NCBI RefSeq assembly: GCF_946190275.1
Contig: NZ_CAMHZQ010000001.1
Location: 62,001-126,000 of the forward strand
DNA length: 64,000 nt
Source of the DNA: Streptococcus mitis
GTDB taxonomy: Bacteria; Bacillota; Bacilli; Lactobacillales; Streptococcaceae
Direction: 5' to 3'
Below, in pieces: positions 56,910 through 64,000 of this stretch. The stretch's first letter is position 1. Every line of letters starts with the position of its first letter. The position numbers and the translations under genes were made by a program. A model generated the notes under the pieces. It saw nothing but the letters and a program-made list of their open reading frames with translations. It ran no database searches and was not told the origin of the DNA.

Positions 56910-58670
56910 TTATTCTTCTGCTTCGTCTTCTGTAAATTGACTGTTGTAGAGGTCAGCGTAGAAACCAGCTTGCGCCATTAGCTCATCATGATTGCCTTGC
57001 TCGATGATATTGCCATCTTTCATGACAAGAATCAGATCCGCATTACGAATGGTTGACAAGCGGTGGGCGATGACAAAGGAAGTTCTGCCCTCCATCAAAC
57101 GATCCATAGCTTTCTGAATCAATTCCTCTGTACGGGTATCAACAGAAGAAGTCGCTTCATCTAGAATTAGGAGTGGCGCATCTTTCAGCAAAGCACGAGC
57201 AATGGTCAAGAGTTGTTTTTGCCCGACAGACAAGGTCACTGTATCATCCAAGACGGTATCATAACCATCTGGTAGGGTCATGATAAAGTGGTGAATCCCC
57301 ACAGCCTTGCTGGCTTCAATCACATGCTCATCACTAATACCTGTTTGGTTATAGATGAGATTGTCGCGAATGGTTCCTTCAAAGAGCCAAGTGTCCTGCA
57401 AGACCATTGAAAAGGCATCGTGTACTTCCGAACGCTTCATCTCCTTGGTATCCACGCCATCGATGCGGATACTTCCCTTATCAATCTCATAAAACTTCAT
57501 CAAAAGATTGACAATGGTTGTCTTACCAGCTCCGGTCGGGCCGACAATGGCAACCTTTTGACCTGCATGAGCAATCGCAGAAAAGTCATGGATGATAGTT
57601 CGCTCTGGTGTGTAACCAAAGGAAACTCGATCAAAGACCACTTGACCTTTCATATCGATCAGTTGTCTTTCTTTATGGGATTCGTCTTCCATTTCCTCTT
57701 CAGCTAGGGATTCGAAGACACGTCCCATGGCTGCACTAGCCTGCTGAAGACTAGTAATCCCTTGGGCAATTTGTGAAAGAGGCTGAGAAAAGATACGAAC
57801 GTAGGCCATAAAGGCAACGATAATCCCGATACTGATGTGCCCATTTAAGGCCAAGGCTGCACCAACGATTATCACCAAGGCATAGCTAAAGTTCCCAATA
57901 AACATCATAATCGGCATCATAATTCCTGAAATAAACTGAGACTTCCAGATACTGTCATACAGACGATGATTTAATGTTGCAAATTCTTCTTTCGTGCTCT
58001 CGATAGCATTGTAACTGGTCACCACATTATGGCCAGAGTACATTTCCTCCACATAGCCATTGACAGCTGCCAAATCTTGTTGCTGACTCTTAAAAAATCC
58101 CTGTGATTTGCCCATAAAGACGGACACGAAAACAAAACCAATAAGGGTTGAAACAACCGTCACCAAGGCTAAAATCCAGTTCATTCCAAACATGGTTACC
58201 AAGACTGCCAAGACCAGTAAAGTGGATGAAAGAACTGTTCCCAGACTTTGATTGAGGGACTGGGCTGCAGTGTCAACGTCATTGGTCACACGAGACAAGG
58301 TATCTCCTTGAGAATGTCCATCAAAATATCCCAATGGAAGGCGATTAATTTTCTCTGCAATCGCTCTTCTCAAACGCTCTGAAAATCGTTGAATGGCTGT
58401 TGTAAACAGAAAGGCCTGCAAATAATTTGATAGAAGTCCGATCACATAAATCACGGCCAAAAAACCACCAATAGCTGCAACCGCCGCGACATTCACACTT
58501 GTTTCCAGACCACTGGCAATAATATTAGTCATTTCCTTGATGCGGGTTGGACCATATACAGTAATGATATTGGATACGATTGTTGCTAGAAAGGCTATCA
58601 GAAGGGTAAACTGGAGGCCTGCAAGATAGGGTTTAGTCTGTTTCCAGAGAGACATTTTCTTATTTTCCAT
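56910..58670 (-). CDS. ABC exporter, membrane plus ATPase fusion (second half of heterodimer)
   Basis: A 586-aa type IV ABC exporter. The ATG at 58670 has GGAGG 9 bases upstream and overlaps the upstream ABC gene by 11 bases; a longer frame to 58706 is rejected. Six membrane segments (about 20-310), then Walker A GPTGAGKTT, signature LSVGQKQL, Walker B LLILDEATSSVDTRTE. Its partner is encoded upstream; such pairs are multidrug or lipid exporters (BmrCD/PatAB-like). Confidence 0.9.
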   Translation of the reverse strand: MENKKMSLWKQTKPYLAGLQFTLLIAFLATIVSNIITVYGPTRIKEMTNIIASGLETSVNVAAVAAIGGFLAVIYVIGLLSNYLQAFLFTTAIQRFSERLRRAIAEKINRLPLGYFDGHSQGDTLSRVTNDVDTAAQSLNQSLGTVLSSTLLVLAVLVTMFGMNWILALVTVVSTLIGFVFVSVFMGKSQGFFKSQQQDLAAVNGYVEEMYSGHNVVTSYNAIESTKEEFATLNHRLYDSIWKSQFISGIMMPIMMFIGNFSYALVIIVGAALALNGHISIGIIVAFMAYVRIFSQPLSQIAQGITSLQQASAAMGRVFESLAEEEMEDESHKERQLIDMKGQVVFDRVSFGYTPERTIIHDFSAIAHAGQKVAIVGPTGAGKTTIVNLLMKFYEIDKGSIRIDGVDTKEMKRSEVHDAFSMVLQDTWLFEGTIRDNLIYNQTGISDEHVIEASKAVGIHHFIMTLPDGYDTVLDDTVTLSVGQKQLLTIARALLKDAPLLILDEATSSVDTRTEELIQKAMDRLMEGRTSFVIAHRLSTIRNADLILVMKDGNIIEQGNHDELMAQAGFYADLYNSQFTEDEAEE

Positions 58671-60429
58671 GTTCCAATTCCTCCTTCGATAGTTGTGAAT
58701 AGGCAATTTCTTGGTAAACTTCGTTATTAGCTAGAAGTTCCTTGTGGGTGCCTTGCCCCACGACTTTACCTTGATCCAAGACCAAAATCAAATCTGCATC
58801 CATAATCGTTGAAATACGCTGTGCAACGATAAGCTTGGTCATAGACTTGGTTTTCTCTGCTAGCTCTTGGCGAAGAACTCGATCTGTCTTGTAGTCCAAG
58901 GCTGAGAAGGAGTCATCAAAGATGAGGATTTCTGGCTTCCGAGCTAAGGCACGCGCAATTGCTAGACGCTGTCTTTGACCACCTGAGAAGTTAGTTCCTC
59001 CTTGGGCCACTTCTGACGCTAAGCCCGCTTCCTTGTCTTCGATAAAGCTCTTAGACTGGGCCAATTCCAATGCTTGCCACATAGCTTGCTCACTAAGTGG
59101 TGTTTCTTGACTCTGTCCAAAATCCAAATTGCCCTTGACATCACCTGAAAAGAGAACCGCTTTCTGAGGAATATAACCAACCTTGTTGCGCAAATCTTCT
59201 AGAGCATAGTTTTGAACATTGACACCGTCCACCAGAATTTCTCCGTCTGACACATCGTAGAAACGTGGAATCAGATTAACTAGAGTTGATTTACCAGAAC
59301 CTGTTGACCCAATAAAGGCCACTGTTTGACCAGCTTCTGCTCTAAAACTAACATTCTCAATAACCGCCTCCGAATTTGCCGCATATCGGAAGGTCACATC
59401 CTTAAATTCGACCTGACCTTTGAGGTTTTCATCAGCCAGCTGCACTTGAGCAGGGTTTTGGATAGAAGAATGCAAATCTAAAACTTGATTAATCCGCTTA
59501 GCAGAGACCATAGTTCGGGGAAGAACGATGAAGAGTGCTCCCATGAGAAGGAATCCCATGACAACCTGCATAGCATAAGACATGAAAACAATCATGTCAC
59601 TAAAGAGAGGCAGACGCGCTATCGGAGCAGCGTCGTTAATCACATAGGCCCCAATCCAGTAAATCGCCACACTCAAACCACTTGAAATCCCCATCATGAT
59701 AGGGTTCAAAATAGCCATAAGACGGTTGACAAATAAATTCAAGCGTGTCAATTCATCATTTGCAGCTGCAAATTTCTCATCTTGGTACTTTTCAGCATTG
59801 TAGGCACGAACAACGCGAATACCTGTTAAACTTTCACGAGTGATACTGTTCAGTTTATCAGTCAAACTTTGAATCAAGGACTGTTTTGGAAAGGCTAGCG
59901 TCATCAAAACTGTTGTCATCAAAACATTGACAATCACTGCCACAAGTACAGCCCAGAGCCAGTATTCCGAATGGCCTAAAATCTTCCCAATAGCCCATAT
60001 AGCCATAATCGGACCACGCGTCACCACTTGTAATCCCATGGTAATCAACATCTGAACTTGGGTAATATCATTAGTGGTACGAGTTAGGAGGCTAGGAATA
60101 GAGAATTTCTTAATCTCTGTCTGCGAGTAATCCAAAACTCGGTTAAAAATATCACTTCTCAGCCTACTAGTATAGGAAGCGGCCACTCTGGATGCAAAAA
60201 ATCCAACTGCAACTGCGGACAAGAAGGCAAAAAAGGACATTCCGACCATCATACCTGCTGGTTGCCATAACTCATCCAAGTTGGTTCCTTGACTTCCCAG
60301 CAAATCCGTAATTTTCGAGATATAGGTCGGAACTTCCAACTCTAGATAAACCGAAAAGCAGGTAAAGAGAATGGCTAGTAAAATCATCCCCCATTCTTTT
60401 CCACTAATTCGTTTGGCTAATTTCTTCAT
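58660..60429 (-). CDS. ABC exporter, membrane plus ATPase fusion (first half of heterodimer)
   Basis: A 589-aa protein with six membrane segments and an ATPase: Walker A GSTGSGKST, signature FSGGQRQRLAIA, Walker B ILIFDDSFSALDYKTD. The Walker B is followed by Asp in place of the catalytic Glu (FDDS), which marks it as the degenerate-site half of a heterodimer with the next gene. It overlaps the MarR gene by 26 bases. A multidrug-type exporter controlled by its own MarR repressor. Confidence 0.9.
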   Translation of the reverse strand: MKKLAKRISGKEWGMILLAILFTCFSVYLELEVPTYISKITDLLGSQGTNLDELWQPAGMMVGMSFFAFLSAVAVGFFASRVAASYTSRLRSDIFNRVLDYSQTEIKKFSIPSLLTRTTNDITQVQMLITMGLQVVTRGPIMAIWAIGKILGHSEYWLWAVLVAVIVNVLMTTVLMTLAFPKQSLIQSLTDKLNSITRESLTGIRVVRAYNAEKYQDEKFAAANDELTRLNLFVNRLMAILNPIMMGISSGLSVAIYWIGAYVINDAAPIARLPLFSDMIVFMSYAMQVVMGFLLMGALFIVLPRTMVSAKRINQVLDLHSSIQNPAQVQLADENLKGQVEFKDVTFRYAANSEAVIENVSFRAEAGQTVAFIGSTGSGKSTLVNLIPRFYDVSDGEILVDGVNVQNYALEDLRNKVGYIPQKAVLFSGDVKGNLDFGQSQETPLSEQAMWQALELAQSKSFIEDKEAGLASEVAQGGTNFSGGQRQRLAIARALARKPEILIFDDSFSALDYKTDRVLRQELAEKTKSMTKLIVAQRISTIMDADLILVLDQGKVVGQGTHKELLANNEVYQEIAYSQLSKEELEHGK

Positions 60430-60874
60430 TCTCTCCTCCTATTCCCTTGATATTTTCCTGTAGTTGACCGAGAACTTTCTCAAAAATCAGTAATTCATCT
60501 TCATCAATATCTGCCATCAACTGGTTGTCAATGCGTTCAAAGAAGGCTTTAACCTGCTTCATTTGAGAACGCGATTTGTCCGTCAGACGAACAAACTTGG
60601 CCCTCTTATCGACAGGACTCGCCTCCAATTCCACCAAATCATTTTGCACCATACGCTTGACCAAGTTACTCGCCACAGACTTGGTAATATTGAGTTCCTG
60701 CTCGATATCTTTAATCAAGACCAAGTTTTGGTTTTCCTCACGGCTATCCAAAAAACGTACAACCTGACCTTGCGGTCCACCCATAAATTCAATGCCACAA
60801 CGCTTGGCTTCCTTTTGCACCATCAGATGAATCTGATGACCAAAACGCTTAAAGACCAACATCGGTTTATCCAT
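60404..60874 (-). CDS. MarR-family transcriptional repressor
   Basis: A 156-aa winged-helix MarR protein: LVLIKDIEQELNITKSVASNLVKRMVQNDLVELEASPVDKRAKFVRLT is the DNA-binding core with the DKRA wing. Family members sense ligands and repress adjacent exporters. It is the first gene of the exporter operon, and three TAGTTC/GAACTA-type palindromes lie around its promoter. RBS GGAA precedes the ATG. Confidence 0.92.
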   Translation of the reverse strand: MDKPMLVFKRFGHQIHLMVQKEAKRCGIEFMGGPQGQVVRFLDSREENQNLVLIKDIEQELNITKSVASNLVKRMVQNDLVELEASPVDKRAKFVRLTDKSRSQMKQVKAFFERIDNQLMADIDEDELLIFEKVLGQLQENIKGIGGENEEISQTN

Positions 60875-60900
60875 ACTAATTCCTTTCTAACTATCACATT

Positions 60901-60990
60901 TAGTTCTCCTAGGAACTAATTAAGTTTTCATGAGAACTATTTTACCACTTTGAAAAGAGATGTCAAGGAAAAAGTTTCCTAGAGAACTAT
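60901..60990 (-). promoter_or_regulatory. MarR promoter with three palindromic operators
   Basis: TTGACA (60961-60966), 16 bases, TAAAAT (60939-60944) on the minus strand. Palindromes of the type AGTTC...GAACT lie at 60901-60918 (perfect TAGTTC/GAACTA), about 60923-60938 and about 60974-60988, flanking the -35/-10 on both sides. Binding would block the promoter, so the operon should be autorepressed. Confidence 0.7.
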
Positions 60991-61000
60991 TTTCTTGATT

Positions 61001-61034
61001 CAAAAAATCCCAAGTGAGTTCCTCACTTAGGATC
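61001..61034 (-). terminator. Terminator of the YebC-family gene
   Basis: ATCCTAAGTGAG/CTCACTTGGGAT stem with a 3-base loop and T-run on the minus strand. Confidence 0.85.
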
Positions 61035-61051
61035 ATGTTTTCTAGGTTAAA

Positions 61052-61768
61052 TTAGAACCCATCTACGTTCGTATAAATCTTTTGAACGTCTTCGTCGTCT
61101 TCAAGAACGCTGTAAAGTTTTTCAAAGGTTTCAAGGTCATCACCTGACAATTCCACTTCTGACTGAGGAATCATTTCCAATTCTGTCACTTGGAATTCTT
61201 CGACACCTGACTCACGAAGGGCAACGATAGCCTTGTGGAGGTCAGTTGGTGCTGTGTAAACAGTGATTGTTCCTTCTTCTGCTTCTACATCGTCCACATC
61301 CACATCTGCTTCTAGCAATTGCTCAAAGACCGCATCAGCATCTTCACCTGCAAATACGATAACTCCCTTGTTGTCAAAGAGGTAAGATACTGAACCTGAA
61401 GCACCCATGTTTCCGCCGTTTTTACCAAAGGCTGCACGGACATTGGCTGCGGTACGGTTAACGTTAGAAGTCAAAGTATCAACAATCAACATAGAACCGT
61501 TTGGTCCAAATCCTTCGTAACGTCCTTCTGTAAAGGTTTCGTCTGTGTTTCCTTTTGCTTTATCAATCGCTTTATCGATAACGTGTTTTGGCACTTGGGC
61601 TTGTTTGGCACGGTCGATAACGAATTTCAAAGCAGTGTTTGATTCTGGGTCTGGATCACCTTTCTTAGCTGCTACATAGATTTCTACACCAAATTTTGCA
61701 TATACTTTAGAGTTAGCTCCATCTTTAGCCGTTTTCTTGGCTACGATATTGGCCCATTTACGTCCCAT
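61052..61768 (-). CDS. YebC/PmpR-family protein
   Basis: A 238-aa protein of typical YebC length: [21 protein letters not shown] at the start, then [53 protein letters not shown]. These proteins were annotated as transcription regulators and were later linked to relieving ribosome stalling at proline-rich sequences. It is a single gene with its own terminator, next to dinF where pneumococcus has lytA. Confidence 0.93.
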   Translation of the reverse strand: MGRKWANIVAKKTAKDGANSKVYAKFGVEIYVAAKKGDPDPESNTALKFVIDRAKQAQVPKHVIDKAIDKAKGNTDETFTEGRYEGFGPNGSMLIVDTLTSNVNRTAANVRAAFGKNGGNMGASGSVSYLFDNKGVIVFAGEDADAVFEQLLEADVDVDDVEAEEGTITVYTAPTDLHKAIVALRESGVEEFQVTELEMIPQSEVELSGDDLETFEKLYSVLEDDEDVQKIYTNVDGF

Positions 61769-61864
61769 TAGGAATCTCCTTTTTTCACATTTTAATCTTT
61801 CTTATTATAACACAAGTTTTTTCGATTTTCACTAGAGGAAATAGATTTTATTCAGCAAATCAAG

Positions 61865-63235
61865 CTATGATGACACTTTTGTTGCCAAGATGGCCTTACC
61901 TTCTTTTATCAAAGGATGACGGAACAGTGAGAAGTAGAGTTGGATGGTCATGGCAACCCAGATAAGGGGTTCGCAAAGGATAACTCCCTTATAGCCCGCC
62001 CAAGGAATAATCAAGACCACAAAAGCGATTTTTCCGATTAGTTCAATAAAGCTAGAAATCAGCGGAAGGATTTTTTGCCCCAAGCCTTGTAAACAATTGC
62101 GATAAATCAACAAGAGGCTCAAAATAGGATAAAAGGCTGAGCTGATTTGCAGATAGAGACTACCATTTTCTACCAAGCAACCATCCGTTGAACTGGCCAA
62201 GAAGGAAACTAAGGCAGGACTGGCAAAAAAGAGGAAGACACAAACAAAAACTGCCCAGGACATACTTAGACGACTGCCGATTCGAAGACCTTGAACAATG
62301 CGGTCTGGTCGCTTGGCACCAAGATTCTGCGAAGCAAAAGTCGTCATCGACGCAGAAATAGCGGTCATTGGAAGAAGAGCGAAGGCCATAATGCGTCGAG
62401 CCGCTGTCTGGGCACTAATAATTACGGCACCAAAAGTATTGACAGAAGACTGTAAAATCACGCTACCGATAGATACAATTGAACTCATCAAGCCCATAGC
62501 CAAACCTTGCTCCAAGAGATCAGCGTACAAGGCCTTGTCCCATTTAAAATGTTTCAGTTGAGGCAAAAGTTCTGGCACACTCTTACGAATATAATAAAAG
62601 CAGAGAACCGCTGATAAGCCTTGCGAAATAATGGTAGCAAGTCCCGCGGATTGAACTCCCAGATGCAATTGCGTAATGAAATAGAGATCCAGAACCACAT
62701 TAACCAAGGCAGAAAAAATCAAAAATCCAAGGGCAGCTAAACTGTCCCCAATAGACCGCAACAAGCCTGCAAAAAGATTATAAGCAAAGCTGACACCAAC
62801 GCAGGTCACAATCATAGAAATATATTGATAGGACTGGGGAAGAATTTCTGCAGGGGTATCTAGGTATTGCAAGAGTGGATACAATCCAAGAAAGCCCAGC
62901 AACATAACTACAATACTCAAAAGTGCACCTAAAATCCAGGTGGCTGCTACTGCTTCCTTGATTTTAGTGAAATTCCGAGCTCCATAATAACGGGCAATGA
63001 CAATTCCCATGCCATTACCAACACCAAGAGTAAAACCTACAATCAGGTCAAAAATTGCTGTCGTCGCTCCTACTGCAGCCAAGGATTCTTGACCAAGAAA
63101 TCGTCCAACAATCAAGACATCAGCAGTATTATAGAGCTGTTGAAAAATATTTGATAACAAGATTGGGAAGGCGAAGCTTAAGAGCGAGGGAAGAATCGGA
63201 CCATGTATCAGGTCCACTGTTCGTTTTTTATTCAT
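61865..63235 (-). CDS. dinF: MATE-family efflux protein DinF
   Basis: A 456-aa membrane protein with about twelve hydrophobic segments and the MATE signature (PILLSNIFQQLYNTADVLIVGRFLG, then AAVGATTAIFDLIVGFTLGVGNG). Directly downstream of recA, as the damage-inducible dinF of pneumococcus and relatives. MATE members export cationic drugs using Na+ or H+. The 101-bp gap to recA holds the recA terminator. No lytA follows. Confidence 0.9.
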   Translation of the reverse strand: MNKKRTVDLIHGPILPSLLSFAFPILLSNIFQQLYNTADVLIVGRFLGQESLAAVGATTAIFDLIVGFTLGVGNGMGIVIARYYGARNFTKIKEAVAATWILGALLSIVVMLLGFLGLYPLLQYLDTPAEILPQSYQYISMIVTCVGVSFAYNLFAGLLRSIGDSLAALGFLIFSALVNVVLDLYFITQLHLGVQSAGLATIISQGLSAVLCFYYIRKSVPELLPQLKHFKWDKALYADLLEQGLAMGLMSSIVSIGSVILQSSVNTFGAVIISAQTAARRIMAFALLPMTAISASMTTFASQNLGAKRPDRIVQGLRIGSRLSMSWAVFVCVFLFFASPALVSFLASSTDGCLVENGSLYLQISSAFYPILSLLLIYRNCLQGLGQKILPLISSFIELIGKIAFVVLIIPWAGYKGVILCEPLIWVAMTIQLYFSLFRHPLIKEGKAILATKVSS

Positions 63236-63301
63236 AAGGCTATTATATCAGCTTTCTAGAGGAGCGACAAGAAACAGCAAACTATGCCAGAACTAGGCAA
63301 T

Positions 63302-63330
63302 GAAAAAGCAGTGAATTTCTCCACTACTTT
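63302..63330 (-). terminator. Terminator after recA
   Basis: GTAGTGG/TCACTGC stem with G-U pairing, loop AGAAAT, and T-run on the minus strand. Confidence 0.65.
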
Positions 63331-63336
63331 AACAAC

Positions 63337-64000
63337 TTATTCTTCAATTTCGATTTCAAGTTCGTCGCCTAGGTCAAGTGTCACTTCTTCATTCACAGAA
63401 GCCGCTTGAACTGCGTCATCTTTTTTAGTTTCAATACCTTCTACAGAAGCTTCTTCTCCATCAATCAAACCAAATTGAACACGGACTTGATGGTCGATTT
63501 CATCAAAGACTTCTGGGTGATCTGCCAAGTATTTCTTAGCATTTTCAGAACCTTGACCGATTTTCTCATCCTTGTAAGAGTACCAAGCTCCTGCTTTTTT
63601 GATGATATCCAAATCGCTTGCGATCTTCAAGAGTTCACCGGTCTTAGAAATCCCTTCTCCGTACATGATTTCAACGAAGGCTTCCTTAAATGGTGGAGCC
63701 ACCTTGTTTTTCACGACCTTGATCTTGGTTTCCTTACCAACATTGGTATCTTTTTGGTCACCAGTTCCCTTGATTTGTGTACTTCCACGAACATCCAAAC
63801 GGACTGATGCGTAGAATTTCAGAGCACGTCCACCAGGAGTTGTTTCTGGATTTCCAAACATGACCCCAACTTTTTCACGCAATTGGTTGATAAAGATGGC
63901 AATTGTTTTGGTTTTATTGATAGAAGCACCAAGTTTACGCATAGCCTGGCTCATCATACGAGCCTGCAAACCAACGTGGCTATCTCCGATATCTCCATCA
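63337..64000 (-). CDS. recA: RecA recombinase, C-terminal part (gene continues past window)
   Basis: About 221 residues of the C-terminal part, in frame to the window edge; the N terminus with Walker A lies to the right. Visible are [55 protein letters not shown] (loop L2 and DNA-binding region) and the acidic C terminus ending DELEIEIEE. RecA mediates recombination and stimulates LexA/CI-type cleavage, which would include the S24 repressor in this window. It heads the recA-dinF pair. Confidence 0.97.
   Translation of the reverse strand, partial: DGDIGDSHVGLQARMMSQAMRKLGASINKTKTIAIFINQLREKVGVMFGNPETTPGGRALKFYASVRLDVRGSTQIKGTGDQKDTNVGKETKIKVVKNKVAPPFKEAFVEIMYGEGISKTGELLKIASDLDIIKKAGAWYSYKDEKIGQGSENAKKYLADHPEVFDEIDHQVRVQFGLIDGEEASVEGIETKKDDAVQAASVNEEVTLDLGDELEIEIEE

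Overview
The window is chromosomal DNA of a mitis-group Streptococcus. The evidence is two BOX repeats of the pneumococcal/mitis type, a choline-binding surface protein, and core gene blocks (fakA/asp23/rpmB, ilvBNC, glnPQ, pflB-dinB, trkAH with an ECF transporter, recA-dinF) that fit this group. No lytA follows dinF; a YebC-family gene is there instead. This points to a commensal (mitis, oralis or infantis-like) rather than S. pneumoniae.

Positions 1-19,761 are accessory DNA inserted at the 3' end of rpsI. A 53-bp copy of the rpsI 3' end (9925-9977) repeats the real one (19709-19761). The 9.8 kb between them looks like a complete integrative mobilizable element: small accessory genes, an FtsK/TcpA-like ATPase, an initiator with an HxH motif and a helicase domain, an excisionase and a tyrosine integrase. 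Its cargo is a choline-binding protein, a divergent HTH regulator and an unrecognised 506-aa protein. Left of 9977 is an older, decayed element. It keeps an att copy and the last codons of a related integrase fused to the start of another gene, and it has lost any mobilization genes. It carries a defence-like island: a Septu-like ATPase plus HNH pair, a PHP-ATPase (TrlF-like) gene behind an ImmA protease and an S24 repressor, and a cut-off HNH gene at the window edge. The arrangement is that of a cis-mobilizable defence island stacked beside a potentially active element.

Positions 19,712-34,258 are core genes on the minus strand: rpsI-rplM with a leader of the L13 type, an ABC-2 exporter, pheST behind a T-box, a GNAT/ParB-like pair, ribU with an FMN riboswitch and a PAP2 phosphatase, trmL behind an unassigned attenuator-like leader, and an ECF transporter with an SAM hydrolase. 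Positions 34,447-47,760 hold trkAH, pflB (CcpA-type cre site), dinB, uppP, a DUF2207 membrane protein, a GlnPQ-type transporter and a small locus that resembles a decayed Fst-type toxin. Positions 47,763-64,000 hold ilvA, ilvBNC with a CodY-like box, fakA-asp23, rpmB, a LytTR/membrane-protein pair with phased direct repeats, a PAP2 protein, a MarR-controlled heterodimeric ABC exporter, a YebC-family gene, dinF and the 3' part of recA.

All calls come from reading the sequence; no database search was run. Family names rest on motifs and memory of the families.
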